Below, one piece after another: positions 1 through 8,284 of a DNA stretch of 64,000 bases (its first letter is position 1; each line of letters opens with the position of its first letter). Under the pieces are notes generated by a model that did not search any database, was not told the DNA's origin, and saw nothing but the letters and a program-made list of their open reading frames with translations. The stretch is from Anaerolineae bacterium (GTDB taxonomy: Bacteria; Chloroflexota; Anaerolineae; Aggregatilineales; Phototrophicaceae), in contig JAJDXR010000007.1 in NCBI GenBank assembly GCA_022823165.1, positions 50,597 through 114,596 of the forward strand, read 5' to 3'. The translations under genes were made by a program, and so were the position numbers.

Positions 1-153
1 ATACTGTAGCCGATTTGCAGGCAGACGTCAAACGATTGCTTGCGAACCGGCGCTGGCCATCCGTTTTCCCGTCTTTCTGGCCCATACTGGCGCCTTCGCC
101 GCGCTGACGGCAGGCTGATCCGCCGGCCGATATCGAGCGGCGCTGACTCTGGA

Positions 154-1170
154 CTATCTGCCATCTTTGTCGCCGCCGAAGAGCCGTTTGCTGATGGCGC
201 CGCCAAACAGAGAGCCGGCGATCGATGTGTCGAGTTGGACGCGCTGAGAAGCGTGTTCGTCCCAGTCGCCTTTGTGCCGCCGGTTGATCCACTCCTGGTA
301 ATTGTCGGATGCCCCCATGAGGAAGGCTTCAATGGCGCTCTCGTCATTCGCCGCCAGCCGTTCGCGCACATCGCGCAGCACATCAACCACGTCATCAATG
401 GCGCGGCCGAGGACTTCGCGGTTGGCCAGCCATTCGTCGCGCAGGCCGTCGGGATGGTGTGTGAACAGATAGCGCGTTTGTACGCCAAAGGGTGAATTGG
501 AGAGTCGCTTGGCATCGCCCCAGGCGCTGTGGCGGTAGGCCGCCGAGTAAGCCGCCACGCTGAGCAACTGCGGCAGCGATTCGGTGATGGCGCTCAAGCT
601 GTCGTGCTCGGCCGGATCCAGGAAAGCGGGCTTGCCGCCCAGGATGATGGAGAAATTGACGGCCAGGTCGATGGCTTCTTTCATGCTCTTGACCGAAGGC
701 GTCAGAAAGATCGCGCTGTCCTGGAAATAATCGTCGCTGGCGTATTCCGGCCCCAGCTGCGGCTCGAGCAGGTAATCGGCGTTGACTACCGCGGTAAAGC
801 CAATCCAGTGCTGCTCCGCGCTTAACAGCTGATCGGCCCAGGCTTCGGAAGGTTGTTTGATGACGGCTGTGTCCAGCAGGACGACGCCTTCGCGCAGGTC
901 AGAGGCAATGGCTTCGTAGCCGGCGCGTAAATCTTCATAGGGCAGGTTCATGATGACCAGGTCGGCGGACGCGACCGCCGAGTAGGGCTTGCGCTCGACT
1001 TTGTCCAGCGCCTTGAGCTTGCGAGCCGGCTTCTCATAATCATCGCGGCTGTCGTATCCGATCAGCTCGAATTCGTGCTTGCCGCCTTTTGCGGCGTAGG
1101 CGCGCAGCCGCAGGGCGATTGACACACTCAGCCGATCCAGTCCAAGTATGGCTACCGTCAGTTTCGCCAT
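154..1170 (-). CDS. TyrA-like prephenate/arogenate dehydrogenase family protein (divergent)
   Basis: A 338-residue soluble protein with an N-terminal Rossmann-like beta-alpha-beta region (MAKLTVAILGLDR) and a C-terminal helical part with the segment HDSLSAITESLP, which resembles the dimerisation domain of TyrA dehydrogenases. TyrA enzymes oxidatively decarboxylate prephenate or arogenate in tyrosine synthesis. Two hallmarks look wrong. The glycine-rich NAD loop is GLDRLS rather than GxGxxG. The usual GxHPM stretch carrying the catalytic histidine reads WIGFTAVVN. Membership of the fold is fairly safe, but TyrA activity is doubtful. A GAGG about 9 nt before the ATG supports the start. No aromatic-pathway neighbours are present; the next gene on this strand, an HD hydrolase, lies about 165 bp upstream. 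Confidence 0.65.
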   Translation of the reverse strand: MAKLTVAILGLDRLSVSIALRLRAYAAKGGKHEFELIGYDSRDDYEKPARKLKALDKVERKPYSAVASADLVIMNLPYEDLRAGYEAIASDLREGVVLLDTAVIKQPSEAWADQLLSAEQHWIGFTAVVNADYLLEPQLGPEYASDDYFQDSAIFLTPSVKSMKEAIDLAVNFSIILGGKPAFLDPAEHDSLSAITESLPQLLSVAAYSAAYRHSAWGDAKRLSNSPFGVQTRYLFTHHPDGLRDEWLANREVLGRAIDDVVDVLRDVRERLAANDESAIEAFLMGASDNYQEWINRRHKGDWDEHASQRVQLDTSIAGSLFGGAISKRLFGGDKDGR

Positions 1171-1334
1171 TTAGCTGTCCTCACGTCTTCCCGCTTCGTT
1201 TAGCGCTGATTCAGCCCAGGCAGCCCGCCCTTGACGGCGCGCTATCGTTGTGCCCGGCGTAGCCCGCGGCGAACCCGCGCTCGCCTACTATAACGCAGAT
1301 TGCCGCCGGCAACCTAGAGCAGAGTCGCTGGCGC

Positions 1335-1862
1335 TCAGCTGGCGTTATCAGCGGCTTGCAGGCATTTTAGCAGCGCGTAGCCCGGATGCGCCTTATGATC
1401 CCGCGCCGCCGCTTGATGATGTTCGACCAGCCAGATTAGCTCCGCATTCGAGCCGCATTCGCGCAGAATCTCAGCGCCCCATTTGGGATGGCGGCGCCGC
1501 ACGATGAATGGCGTCCGCCAGGCGCGGGGGGATGCTTCGCGGCTGAGTCGCTGGCTTAGCGCCGGGGCAGCTGCCTGAACCAGCACCGCCAGCGTCTTCT
1601 GCCAGAGGGCTAGCCGCCGGCGCGCTTTGCCGACATCGTGCAGGAGCGCCGCCGCGGTTAAAACCCTTGGCGCGTTCGCATCGGCAGCCAGCACCGCGCG
1701 CAGGACTTGCAGGCTGTGCAACTGCTCCGAGCGCGAAAGGGCGCGGAAAGCCGCGAATTCGCAATTGGACAGGTGCTGCCGCGCCAGCGCCAAGTCCGGC
1801 GCCATGGCGAAAGCCAGCAGAGCGCGCAGGCCTTGCGCCAGTCGGCGGCTGACCTGTCTCAT
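1335..1862 (-). CDS. HD-domain phosphohydrolase
   Basis: A 175-residue protein with the metal-binding HD signature LLHDVGK near residue 70 and later histidines (LVEHHQAAA), as in small HD-domain phosphohydrolases acting on nucleotides or cyclic nucleotides. The substrate cannot be inferred. The open frame extends further upstream, but the ATG at 1862 (MRQVSRRL) is preferred because it lies 4 nt after the stop of the upstream M50 protease gene. The longer version would overlap that gene. Both genes read leftward and are probably translationally coupled. No Shine-Dalgarno is obvious, which fits coupling. Confidence 0.75.
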   Translation of the reverse strand: MRQVSRRLAQGLRALLAFAMAPDLALARQHLSNCEFAAFRALSRSEQLHSLQVLRAVLAADANAPRVLTAAALLHDVGKARRRLALWQKTLAVLVQAAAPALSQRLSREASPRAWRTPFIVRRRHPKWGAEILRECGSNAELIWLVEHHQAAARDHKAHPGYALLKCLQAADNAS

Positions 1863-1866
1863 CTGC

Positions 1867-2610
1867 CTAGAAGAGCAAGAAACCCAGCAGGGCGCTCGTT
1901 GGCCGGCCGATGAACATGCCGAAGGGACTGAATCCGCCAAGCGGCAAGAAGGACAAGAATATCAGCGCCATAAATACGTAATAGCTGGCCATCCGCCAAT
2001 CGCGCCATTTGAAGGCGGGACGCATCAGAAATTCGGCCAGGGGGCGCAAGCCGCGCTGAATGACTACGGGAATCTGCATCCGCGTCAACCAGGTTCCCGG
2101 CAGCAGGCTCAAGACGATATGCCAGCCATCAATCGGGAAGAGCGGGATTATATTAAAGACGAATAGCAGGACATTCCAGAAGACCATCGCATAAAGCAGA
2201 GCGGCTATCAGGGCTATCGGCTCGACAATAAGTTCGGGAGAGCGATAGGCGTAGAAGCCTTCGACGCTGAGCCCGAGCAGGCGCAGCAGCAGCGCGAATA
2301 CGACCGCCAGCGCCAGGTTGGACAAGGGACCCGCGGCCACCGCGGCCAGGAACCCCTTGCGTGGATCACGCATGCGCTGGGGCGAGATCGGCGCGCTGCC
2401 CAGGATGCCAAAGCCGATGATGGCGAACATCAGCCAGCCGATCCAATTGATATGCACCAGGGGATTCAAGGTCAGGCGACCCTGCAATTTCGGTACTTCA
2501 TCCCCCATTTTCCAGGCGACGAAATTGTGCGCGAATTCGTGAACGGTCATGGCGGCGCCCAGCACGACCAAGTTGATGATGATGGTAATCGGATGCAAAT
2601 CCAGCAACAT
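1867..2610 (-). CDS. Site-2 protease family (M50) membrane metalloprotease
   Basis: A 247-residue polytopic membrane protein with the zinc-protease motif HEFAH (HExxH, residues about 24-28) in the first membrane segment and a second conserved motif, NIIPLFPIDGWH, with the metal-binding Asp of the NPxPxxDG type. About five or six hydrophobic segments are visible and there is no PDZ domain, so it belongs to the short, RseP-unlike M50 group that cuts within the bilayer. The substrate is unknown. The gene precedes the HD hydrolase with a 4-nt gap. The ATG at 2610 (MLLDLHP) has only a weak Shine-Dalgarno. Confidence 0.85.
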   Translation of the reverse strand: MLLDLHPITIIINLVVLGAAMTVHEFAHNFVAWKMGDEVPKLQGRLTLNPLVHINWIGWLMFAIIGFGILGSAPISPQRMRDPRKGFLAAVAAGPLSNLALAVVFALLLRLLGLSVEGFYAYRSPELIVEPIALIAALLYAMVFWNVLLFVFNIIPLFPIDGWHIVLSLLPGTWLTRMQIPVVIQRGLRPLAEFLMRPAFKWRDWRMASYYVFMALIFLSFLPLGGFSPFGMFIGRPTSALLGFLLF

Positions 2611-2748
2611 ATCTTTGCTCGCGGCTCTTCAGTTGATGATTCCTAATATACCTGATTTTTGCCTCGTTTTGAGGACTGTTTACGACATCTTTACATTGCG
2701 CCGGGCGCTGCGCCGGGGCGACCATAGGCATATCGCCTTTGCAGAAGC

Positions 2749-2769
2749 GGGCGAGCCACTGGCTCGCCC
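2749..2769. repeat. REP-like palindrome (GGGCGAGCC type)
   Basis: A 9-bp perfect inverted repeat, GGGCGAGCC-act-GGCTCGCCC, in the spacer between the divergent M50 protease and glycosyltransferase genes. The same arms recur at 5430-5449, 14976-14994 and 21249-21268, so it is a dispersed palindrome rather than a gene-specific terminator. There is no T-run on either side. Confidence 0.8.
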
Positions 2770-2931
2770 CTGTCAACTGTCTCGCGTCTTGGGGATGGCT
2801 TGGAAATGCGCGTTGGCCTGGTTGCCGAGTCGCCCACTATCTCCGATGTCTGTTGCGACCGCCAGCGCCGTTGTACAATATCAGGAGTGATCGCCTGGCA
2901 TCCATCTGAACCATCTGAAGCGAGGACCACT

Positions 2932-4086
2932 TTGACGGCCAAGCGAGTTCTGTTTTTGTTCTCCGATACCGGCGGCGGCCACCGCTCCGCTTTTCAGGCG
3001 ATTCGCGACGCCATGCAGATACGCTTCGGCGAGGCTGTCGCCTTTGACGATGTTGATGTGCTGCGCGAATGTCGCTGGCCCTTCAACAAGCAGCCGGAGC
3101 TCTATCCCCGCGTCGTCAATACTTCGAAATTGCTTTGGGCGCTGATGTACCACAGCTTCGACGGCAAGCGCCGCGCGCGTCTGGCCCGGCAATTCATCTA
3201 TCGCAATAACCGCAGAGCGCTGCGGCGCATTGTAGCCGAGCATCCGGCTGACGTGGTGGTCTGCACCCATTCCGTCATCGCCAATCCCACCTTTCGCGCT
3301 TTTCTGACTTTGGAGCGGCGGCCGCCGTTTTTGACTGTCGTCACCGACCTCGTCACCACCCCCTCGTTCTGGTACGACCCTCGCGTCGATCATTGTTTCG
3401 TGCCGACTGAAATTGCGTATCGGCGCGGACTGCGCCTGGGCATGTCGCCATCGCAGATGCAAATCACCGGTTTGCCGGTTAATCCGCATTTCATCAACTC
3501 CATCACTTCCAAAGCTGAAGCTCGCCGCCAATTCGGCTTTGATGCGGATCTGCCGGCGGTGCTGATAGTTGCCGGCAGCGAAGGCATGGGCGGTATATCC
3601 AAGCTGGTGCCTGTACTTGACGCGCAGCGGCTGGAGGCGCAGTTGATCGTGGTCTGCGGACGGAATGCCGCGCTGAAGGCGCAACTGGAAAACCGCGACT
3701 GGAACAACGCTCATCAGATCTTCGGTTATGTGACCAATTATGACGAAATGCCGCAGATAATGGCCGCCTCAGACCTCATCGTCACCAAAGCCGGTCCCTC
3801 TACGATCAGCGAAGCCGCCATCGCCGGCCTGCCCATGATCATCAGCGACCGCATCCCGGGTCAAGAGACGGGCAATGTGCGCTTGGTGACGGAGAATGAC
3901 GCCGGCGTCTATGTGCCCAAGCCGGAAAAGGTCGCCGAGCTGATCGTTGCCTGGCTGCGAGAAGGACCGGAACGGCTGCGGCAGCGCGCCGACAACGCCA
4001 GGCGTATCGCGCGTCCCGACGCCGTCTGGGAAATTGCCGACGCCGTCTGGGATTGGGCGCATCGGCCTAAATTCGCGCGCCCCTAG
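2932..4086 (+). CDS. UgtP/MGDG-synthase-like glycosyltransferase (GT28)
   Basis: A 384-residue glycosyltransferase. The N-terminus FLFSDTGGGHRSAF is the hallmark of monogalactosyl/monoglucosyl-diacylglycerol synthases. The C-terminal GT-B half contains GYVTNYDEMPQIM and TKAGPSTISEAA, the nucleotide-sugar binding loop of GT28. It probably transfers a sugar from UDP-hexose to diacylglycerol at the inner face of the membrane, giving glycolipids. The reading frame continues upstream, but the TTG at 2932 is chosen because GAGG lies 6 nt before it and the protein then begins exactly at the family core. A TACAAT at 2874-2879 may be its -10. It is convergent with the next gene, 9 bp away. Confidence 0.85.
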   Translation: MTAKRVLFLFSDTGGGHRSAFQAIRDAMQIRFGEAVAFDDVDVLRECRWPFNKQPELYPRVVNTSKLLWALMYHSFDGKRRARLARQFIYRNNRRALRRIVAEHPADVVVCTHSVIANPTFRAFLTLERRPPFLTVVTDLVTTPSFWYDPRVDHCFVPTEIAYRRGLRLGMSPSQMQITGLPVNPHFINSITSKAEARRQFGFDADLPAVLIVAGSEGMGGISKLVPVLDAQRLEAQLIVVCGRNAALKAQLENRDWNNAHQIFGYVTNYDEMPQIMAASDLIVTKAGPSTISEAAIAGLPMIISDRIPGQETGNVRLVTENDAGVYVPKPEKVAELIVAWLREGPERLRQRADNARRIARPDAVWEIADAVWDWAHRPKFARP

Positions 4087-4095
4087 GCCTCTTGA

Positions 4096-5202
4096 CTATT
4101 CGCCGGCGCCCTGGTTTAGCAGGCCCAGGTAGGCGGCCTCCGCGACTTTGGTCGTTTGGCCATCGCGCAAGCGCAATTTCCAGGCGCCGGCCTGTTCCGC
4201 CAGCGTGAAGATCACCGCGCTGTTGCCTTCGGTCCACTGTATGGGGCGCGCCAAATCGTTCAGGACGCTGCCGACTACCCGCTGCCTGGCATTTACGATG
4301 TCGGCGAGGACCAGCACGGTGCGCAATTCCTGCTCGGGGGCGGTCAAGCCGCCCGACCGCGTCAAGGCGTAGATGGCGAGGGAGTCGTCCGGGCTCACCA
4401 GCAGATTGCCGGCTTCGTTGTAATCGCCGCGGGCTACGGGCGCGATGACACGCGCCGCGCCGGTGTCGATGTCGTAGATTTCGACTTGTGTGCTATTTGC
4501 TTCGCTGCTGGGGGCCAGCCGCAGCATCACATCTTTGCCGAAGCCGACCGCGCAAAAGCAGGGATCATCGCCCGGCAGCAGCCGCGTCGCCACACTGTCG
4601 CCGCTGAAGTCGAGCAGGAAGAGGTTGCTGCGGCGGGTGTAGGGGCTGGCTGACTCGGCGCCATCGGCATGCACATCAACGGTGAGAGAGTTGCCGTCGG
4701 CGCCAAAGGCGACCGGCAGCAGACGGATGCCCTCGCGCGGTCCGTAGGTCAGCAATTGGCGAATCTGGCTGCCCGCGCTGTCCGCCACCAGAATGGATGT
4801 GGTCAGCTGCAGGTCGCTTGAGCGTTGGCTGACGGCCCAGGCGATCTGCCGGCGATCGGCTGAGACCGTCCAATCGATGCGATAATCCGCGCTGGCTTTG
4901 CTGATGAAGGGGTGTTCGCGGATGCCCCCGTCCGGCTTTACCAGCTTGACCTGCTCGGCCTCCACATCGAAATAAAGCACTGCATCGTCAAGCAGCGTGA
5001 AGCGCTCGCCGGCTGTGTTGACCGGTGTGGCATGGCCAGTGAGCAAGTCGACAAAGATGACCTGAGTCGCGCCCGGGCTGGACCTATCCGGTCGAGTGAA
5101 AACATCCCAGCTATGCCCCTGGACGCCGAGCCCGATGGCGTCTTGACCCACAGCGACAATGCTGCAGAGCAGGCTAATCAGCGTGAGCAGGAAGAGTTTC
5201 AT
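4096..5202 (-). CDS. Exported beta-propeller-like protein, function unknown
   Basis: A 368-residue protein with a clear signal peptide (MKLFLLTLISLLCSIVAVG). The mature part has repeated short beta-strand blocks with Asp/Gly turns (ISADRRQIAWAVS-like and VSPDDSLAIYAL-like), resembling TolB/WD40-type propellers. No catalytic motif is recognisable. A good sigma70-type promoter lies directly upstream, and the 5' UTR would be about 26 nt without a clear Shine-Dalgarno. It is monocistronic and converges with the glycosyltransferase gene. Confidence 0.65.
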   Translation of the reverse strand: MKLFLLTLISLLCSIVAVGQDAIGLGVQGHSWDVFTRPDRSSPGATQVIFVDLLTGHATPVNTAGERFTLLDDAVLYFDVEAEQVKLVKPDGGIREHPFISKASADYRIDWTVSADRRQIAWAVSQRSSDLQLTTSILVADSAGSQIRQLLTYGPREGIRLLPVAFGADGNSLTVDVHADGAESASPYTRRSNLFLLDFSGDSVATRLLPGDDPCFCAVGFGKDVMLRLAPSSEANSTQVEIYDIDTGAARVIAPVARGDYNEAGNLLVSPDDSLAIYALTRSGGLTAPEQELRTVLVLADIVNARQRVVGSVLNDLARPIQWTEGNSAVIFTLAEQAGAWKLRLRDGQTTKVAEAAYLGLLNQGAGE

Positions 5203-5234
5203 ATTTGTATCGCGTTGCGAACGAACTTGTTTCG

Positions 5235-5263
5235 ATTATAGGCTCAACTTCGCCAGGCGGCAA
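5235..5263 (-). promoter_or_regulatory. Sigma70-type promoter of the exported propeller-like gene
   Basis: On the minus strand, TTGCCG (5263-5258) is followed by a 17-nt spacer and a perfect TATAAT (5240-5235). The predicted transcript starts near 5228, about 26 nt before the ATG at 5202. The MITE-like insertion begins 15 bp upstream of the -35 box. Confidence 0.65.
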
Positions 5264-5277
5264 TTTCCGCCGCTTAC

Positions 5278-5612
5278 GGGAGTGTCTATTGTAGTGGATG
5301 CGGTTTCCCTTCGACCCAAAGAAAAATCTCTGTGCCGGCGGGCTGTGTCTACGCGCCCCTCAGTAAGTGCGAGTAAGTAATGAGCACATTGGTACATCAT
5401 CACAAAATAGCGAATTTTCGTGTTTGAATGGGCGAGCCAAGGCTCGCCCCTACAACTTTCGACTATATTTTGAACCCTGTAGGGGTCAGCCTTGGCTGAC
5501 CCGATGCTGTGAAATTTGCATGACTTACTTGCATCTACTTCTGTGTCTCTTTGGTGAATCAACCTGCGCCAAGCTCGGCATTCAAGAAATATCCACCAAG
5601 ATAGACACTCCC
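5278..5612. mobile_element. MITE-like non-coding insertion, intact copy 1
   Basis: A 335-bp element bounded by perfect 12-bp terminal inverted repeats, GGGAGTGTCTAT (5278-5289) and ATAGACACTCCC (5601-5612). It is flanked by a 7-bp direct repeat, CGCTTAC (5271-5277 and 5613-5619), which reads as a target-site duplication. It has no plausible coding frame. Inside are two REP-like palindromes (5430-5449 and 5483-5502) and a TTCTGTGTCTCTTTGGTGAA tract. A diverged copy in the opposite orientation lies at about 21088-21420. This is the architecture of a MITE mobilised by a transposase encoded elsewhere. No transposase is in the window and the transposase family is unknown to me. Confidence 0.8.
5430..5502. 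repeat. Pair of REP-like palindromes inside the MITE-like element
   Basis: Two 9-bp-arm palindromes about 35 bp apart: GGGCGAGCC-aa-GGCTCGCCC (5430-5449) and GGGTCAGCC-tt-GGCTGACCC (5483-5502). Each is flanked by a CTAC or GTAG on its inner side (cccctacaact and cctgtagggg). The pair is preserved, inverted, in the second copy. Confidence 0.85.
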
Positions 5613-5624
5613 CGCTTACCGTCG

Positions 5625-5658
5625 GAAAAAAGCAAAAGCCCCGCTTTCGCGAGGCTTT
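5625..5658 (-). terminator. Rho-independent terminator of the 52-residue gene
   Basis: On the minus strand an AAA-GCCTCGC / GAAA tetraloop / GCGGGGC-TTT hairpin (one mismatch) is followed by TTTTGCTTTTTT. It lies about 40 nt downstream of the small gene at 5699-5857. Confidence 0.8.
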
Positions 5659-5698
5659 CGGCGGCTTTCGGCGGCTGTCGATTGCGGGCGCGTTGCAG

Positions 5699-5857
5699 CT
5701 AATAGGCGCTGCGCTGGCGTTGAAACCGCCGCTGTTGCCATTCCTTGGCCTCGCGATGCTTCTTTTCGTGCAAGAAACGCTCGATCCGCGCTTCTTCCAT
5801 TAGGTCCTGCGCGCGTTGCTTCTGCAGCTGAGCGGCGACCAGGGCAATGTTGTGCAT
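5699..5857 (-). CDS. Small basic helical protein, 52 residues, unknown function
   Basis: A short gene of 53 codons with an excellent ribosome-binding site (AAAGGAG, 7 nt before the ATG) and its own terminator, so it is very probably expressed. The product starts MHNIALVAAQLQKQRAQDL and is rich in Arg, Lys, Gln and Glu with few hydrophobics after residue 20. It would form one long amphipathic or charged helix (HEKKHREAKEWQQRR near residues 30-44). There is no signal peptide or cysteine. It could bind nucleic acid or a protein partner, but this is only a guess. It sits between the MITE-like element and the divergent menC gene. Confidence 0.7.
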   Translation of the reverse strand: MHNIALVAAQLQKQRAQDLMEEARIERFLHEKKHREAKEWQQRRFQRQRSAY

Positions 5858-5991
5858 GATCAATCTCCTTTGGTGTAATCAGCTACGTTTACGAGTATAA
5901 GCAAGCTGGGTATTTAGTACAGAGCGCTCTATAAGAATCACATAAATTAACGCTCTGCCAGATTTGTCAGCCGCCGGGCGGAAATGTCGCA

Positions 5992-6020
5992 TAGGCATCT
6001 GTCTCTGCGGCCACTACAAT
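5992..6020 (+). promoter_or_regulatory. Candidate promoter of menC
   Basis: TAGGCA (5992-5997), a 17-nt spacer and TACAAT (6015-6020) would start transcription near 6027, about 25 nt before the TTG start codon of menC. Confidence 0.45.
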
Positions 6021-6051
6021 TGGAAAGCCGCCAGTTGGGAGAGCTGCCGCG

Positions 6052-7212
6052 TTGAAGCCGGTCACTATCAAAGATATCAAGCTGCATATCGTGGCGATGC
6101 CGCTGGTGGAGTTGCTGAAGACCAGCTACGGCGCTGAATCCTACAAGACCGCTATCATCATAGAAGCGGTGGGCGAGGGCGGTCTTACCGGCTGGGGCGA
6201 AACTGCGCTGAAGACCAAGCCCTCCTACGGCTCCGAGACTGTTCTGACCGCCTGGCATATCAGCCGCGACTTTCTGATTCCCAAGCTGCTGGGGAAGACG
6301 CTGCGCTCCCCAACCGAAGTACCGAGATTGCTCAAGTCCGTTCGCGGCAACCATCATGCGCGCGCGGGGGTGGAAGCGGCGCTTTGGGATCTGCTGGCGA
6401 AAGCCAATGATATGCGCCTGGCGGACTACTTCGCCGCCCACCTGCCCGCCGGCAACGAGCCGCGAGAGTCGGTGTCCGTTGGCGTCAGCATCGGCATTCA
6501 GGACTCGCTGGCGGCGCAGCTGGCGCTGATTCAAAAGCGGCTGGACGAAGGCTACGGGCGCATCAAGCTCAAGATTGAGCCCGGCTGGGATGTCGAGCTG
6601 GCTCGCGCCGTCCGCGAGCGCTTTCCCGATATCACGCTGATGCTGGACGCCAACAGCGCCTATACGCTGTCTGACGCCGAGCGCTTGAAACAGCTTGACC
6701 AGTTCGACCTGCTGATGATCGAGCAGCCGCTGGCTTACGACGACATTTACGAGCACAGCCAGCTGCAACCCCAGTTAAGTACGCCGATTTGCCTTGACGA
6801 AAGCATCTATTCGGCGCATGACTGGCGGGTGGCTTTGCGCCTGGGCGCGGGCCGGATTTTGAATCTCAAACCGACGCGGGTCGGCGGCTACTCGGAAAGC
6901 CTCGAGATTTACCGGCTCTGCCAAGAGGCTGAGACGCCGTTGTGGATCGGCGGCATGCTGGAGACGGGCATCGGGCGCGCCGCCAATTTGTCCTTCGCGG
7001 CTCTGCCGGCGGTGGACCTGCCCAGCGATATCTCGGCGACCAACCGCTATTTCGACCCCGACATCACGGAACCGCCCTTTGAACTGGCGCCGGGCAGCTC
7101 CATCCGCTTGCCGGCGGGGCCGGGCATCGGCGTCGAGGTTCAGCGCGAGCGCCTGGCTGAAGGCGAAGCCCGCTGGCGCGAATATAATCCCTTTAAGCGC
7201 GGCGGAATCTAG
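6052..7212 (+). CDS. menC: o-Succinylbenzoate synthase / N-succinylamino acid racemase (MenC)
   Basis: A 386-residue enolase-superfamily protein. The KxK pair (RIKLKIE) supplies the acid/base lysines. The metal ligands are seen as LMLDANSAY (Asp), MIEQPLAYDD (Glu) and CLDESI (Asp), with the second-side lysine in LNLKPTRVGG. The length and the GGMLETGIGRAANLSFAALP segment match type 2 MenC, which dehydrates SHCHC to o-succinylbenzoate in menaquinone synthesis. Close relatives are N-succinylamino acid racemases, so substrate is not certain. No other men genes are nearby. Translation starts at a TTG with GGGAG upstream. Confidence 0.85.
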   Translation: MKPVTIKDIKLHIVAMPLVELLKTSYGAESYKTAIIIEAVGEGGLTGWGETALKTKPSYGSETVLTAWHISRDFLIPKLLGKTLRSPTEVPRLLKSVRGNHHARAGVEAALWDLLAKANDMRLADYFAAHLPAGNEPRESVSVGVSIGIQDSLAAQLALIQKRLDEGYGRIKLKIEPGWDVELARAVRERFPDITLMLDANSAYTLSDAERLKQLDQFDLLMIEQPLAYDDIYEHSQLQPQLSTPICLDESIYSAHDWRVALRLGAGRILNLKPTRVGGYSESLEIYRLCQEAETPLWIGGMLETGIGRAANLSFAALPAVDLPSDISATNRYFDPDITEPPFELAPGSSIRLPAGPGIGVEVQRERLAEGEARWREYNPFKRGGI

Positions 7213-7398
7213 CGGGATGTGAAGGCCTAATTCTGAGAATCGCCCATAATGAAATTGTGGATTTTCGGGCGACATATCGACATGCAATGTTGCCCTGCAT
7301 CCGACTGGATTCCGACAACTCAGTAATTTGCTAGACCAACAATATAGCCCAGATCTGTCTCTGAGTCTGCGCTTGTCCGCGCTTGTCTCCGGCGGAGT

Positions 7399-8013
7399 CT
7401 AGTACGGGCAGTGGTAGGAGACCTGTGGCAAAGCCTGGCGCGGCGACGCCCCCAACTCAAAGCTGATGATCGACGCGGTGGCTGGATATTCCACCGGCAA
7501 GGCATAGGTCTGCAGACGGTCTTTCATCAGCGCGTCGGGCTCGACGCCTTGGGCGTGCAGCCAGGCGAAGACCAGAATGTCGCCATGCGCCACCGCCGCG
7601 ACCGTCCGTCCGCGATATTGAGCGACGATGTAATCGCAGAAGTCCAGTACGCGCGCGAGCACGATGTCGGGCGTTTCATGCGGCGGCTGATTGCCGCTGT
7701 AGAGATCCCAGCCCATGGCGGCCAGGTCGTCTATAGGCTGGCCTTCGTAGGGGGTGCTCACCTCAATGATGCGGTCGTCGATCGCTGGCGACAGGTCGGG
7801 CAGATAATCGGCCACGATGCCGGCTGTCTGCTGGGCGCGCTCCATGGGGCTGGTGTATATGGCGGCCAGCGGTTTATCAGCCAGCCAGCCGCCGGCGGCA
7901 TGCGCCTGCCGCTTGCCGGCTTCGCTGAGATAGAAGCCCGGCCTGCGCCCGTAAAGGATATGAGCCGGATTATGCACTTCGCCGTGTCGCATCAGATAGA
8001 GTGTAGTCGTCAA
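7399..8013 (-). CDS. Histidine phosphatase family protein (phosphoglycerate-mutase-like)
   Basis: A 204-residue protein opening with LYLMRHGEV, the RHG motif whose histidine becomes phosphorylated. It has the typical IYTSPMERAQQTA block and the second histidine in VAAVAHGDIL. Members dephosphorylate sugar phosphates, nucleotides or cofactor intermediates, and no specific substrate is evident here. The open frame runs 17 codons further upstream, but the TTG at 8013 is preferred because AAGGAG lies 6 nt before it and the motif then starts near residue 8 as usual. Monocistronic; the roughly 185 bp to menC holds nothing recognisable. Confidence 0.8.
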   Translation of the reverse strand: MTTTLYLMRHGEVHNPAHILYGRRPGFYLSEAGKRQAHAAGGWLADKPLAAIYTSPMERAQQTAGIVADYLPDLSPAIDDRIIEVSTPYEGQPIDDLAAMGWDLYSGNQPPHETPDIVLARVLDFCDYIVAQYRGRTVAAVAHGDILVFAWLHAQGVEPDALMKDRLQTYALPVEYPATASIISFELGASPRQALPQVSYHCPY

Positions 8014-8284
8014 GTCTGGCTCCTTGTCGCAGCGTTGGTCCTGGAACGGCTTGAAGTCTAGCATTGGGCCTTGCCGGCCGCAAGCAGTGCACCTGAAGGG
8101 CGCCGTGTATTTTGGTCTTTTCCTGGGCGCGCGTTGGAGTAGGCGCAGGGCTTGTCCGGCGCTCGGATATGTTTACGCGCTTTTTCTACCTCCCTCTTTG
8201 GGCTGCGGTATTGCGGCTTACCTTCGCCTGGCATTTGACCTACGATAGGACGGCAGCTTCCGGCGACCTTCGAGGCAATCCCAT

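Noticed and set aside
1294..1312. TTGCCGGCGGCAA palindrome as terminator of the HD gene or promoter of the TyrA-like gene
   Set aside because: It has no T-run, and the TTGCCG to TATAGT spacing is only 13 bp, so neither role is supported.
5947..6768. Leftward 273-codon frame over menC
   Set aside because: The enolase-superfamily motifs on the plus strand are complete, and the antisense frame shows none.
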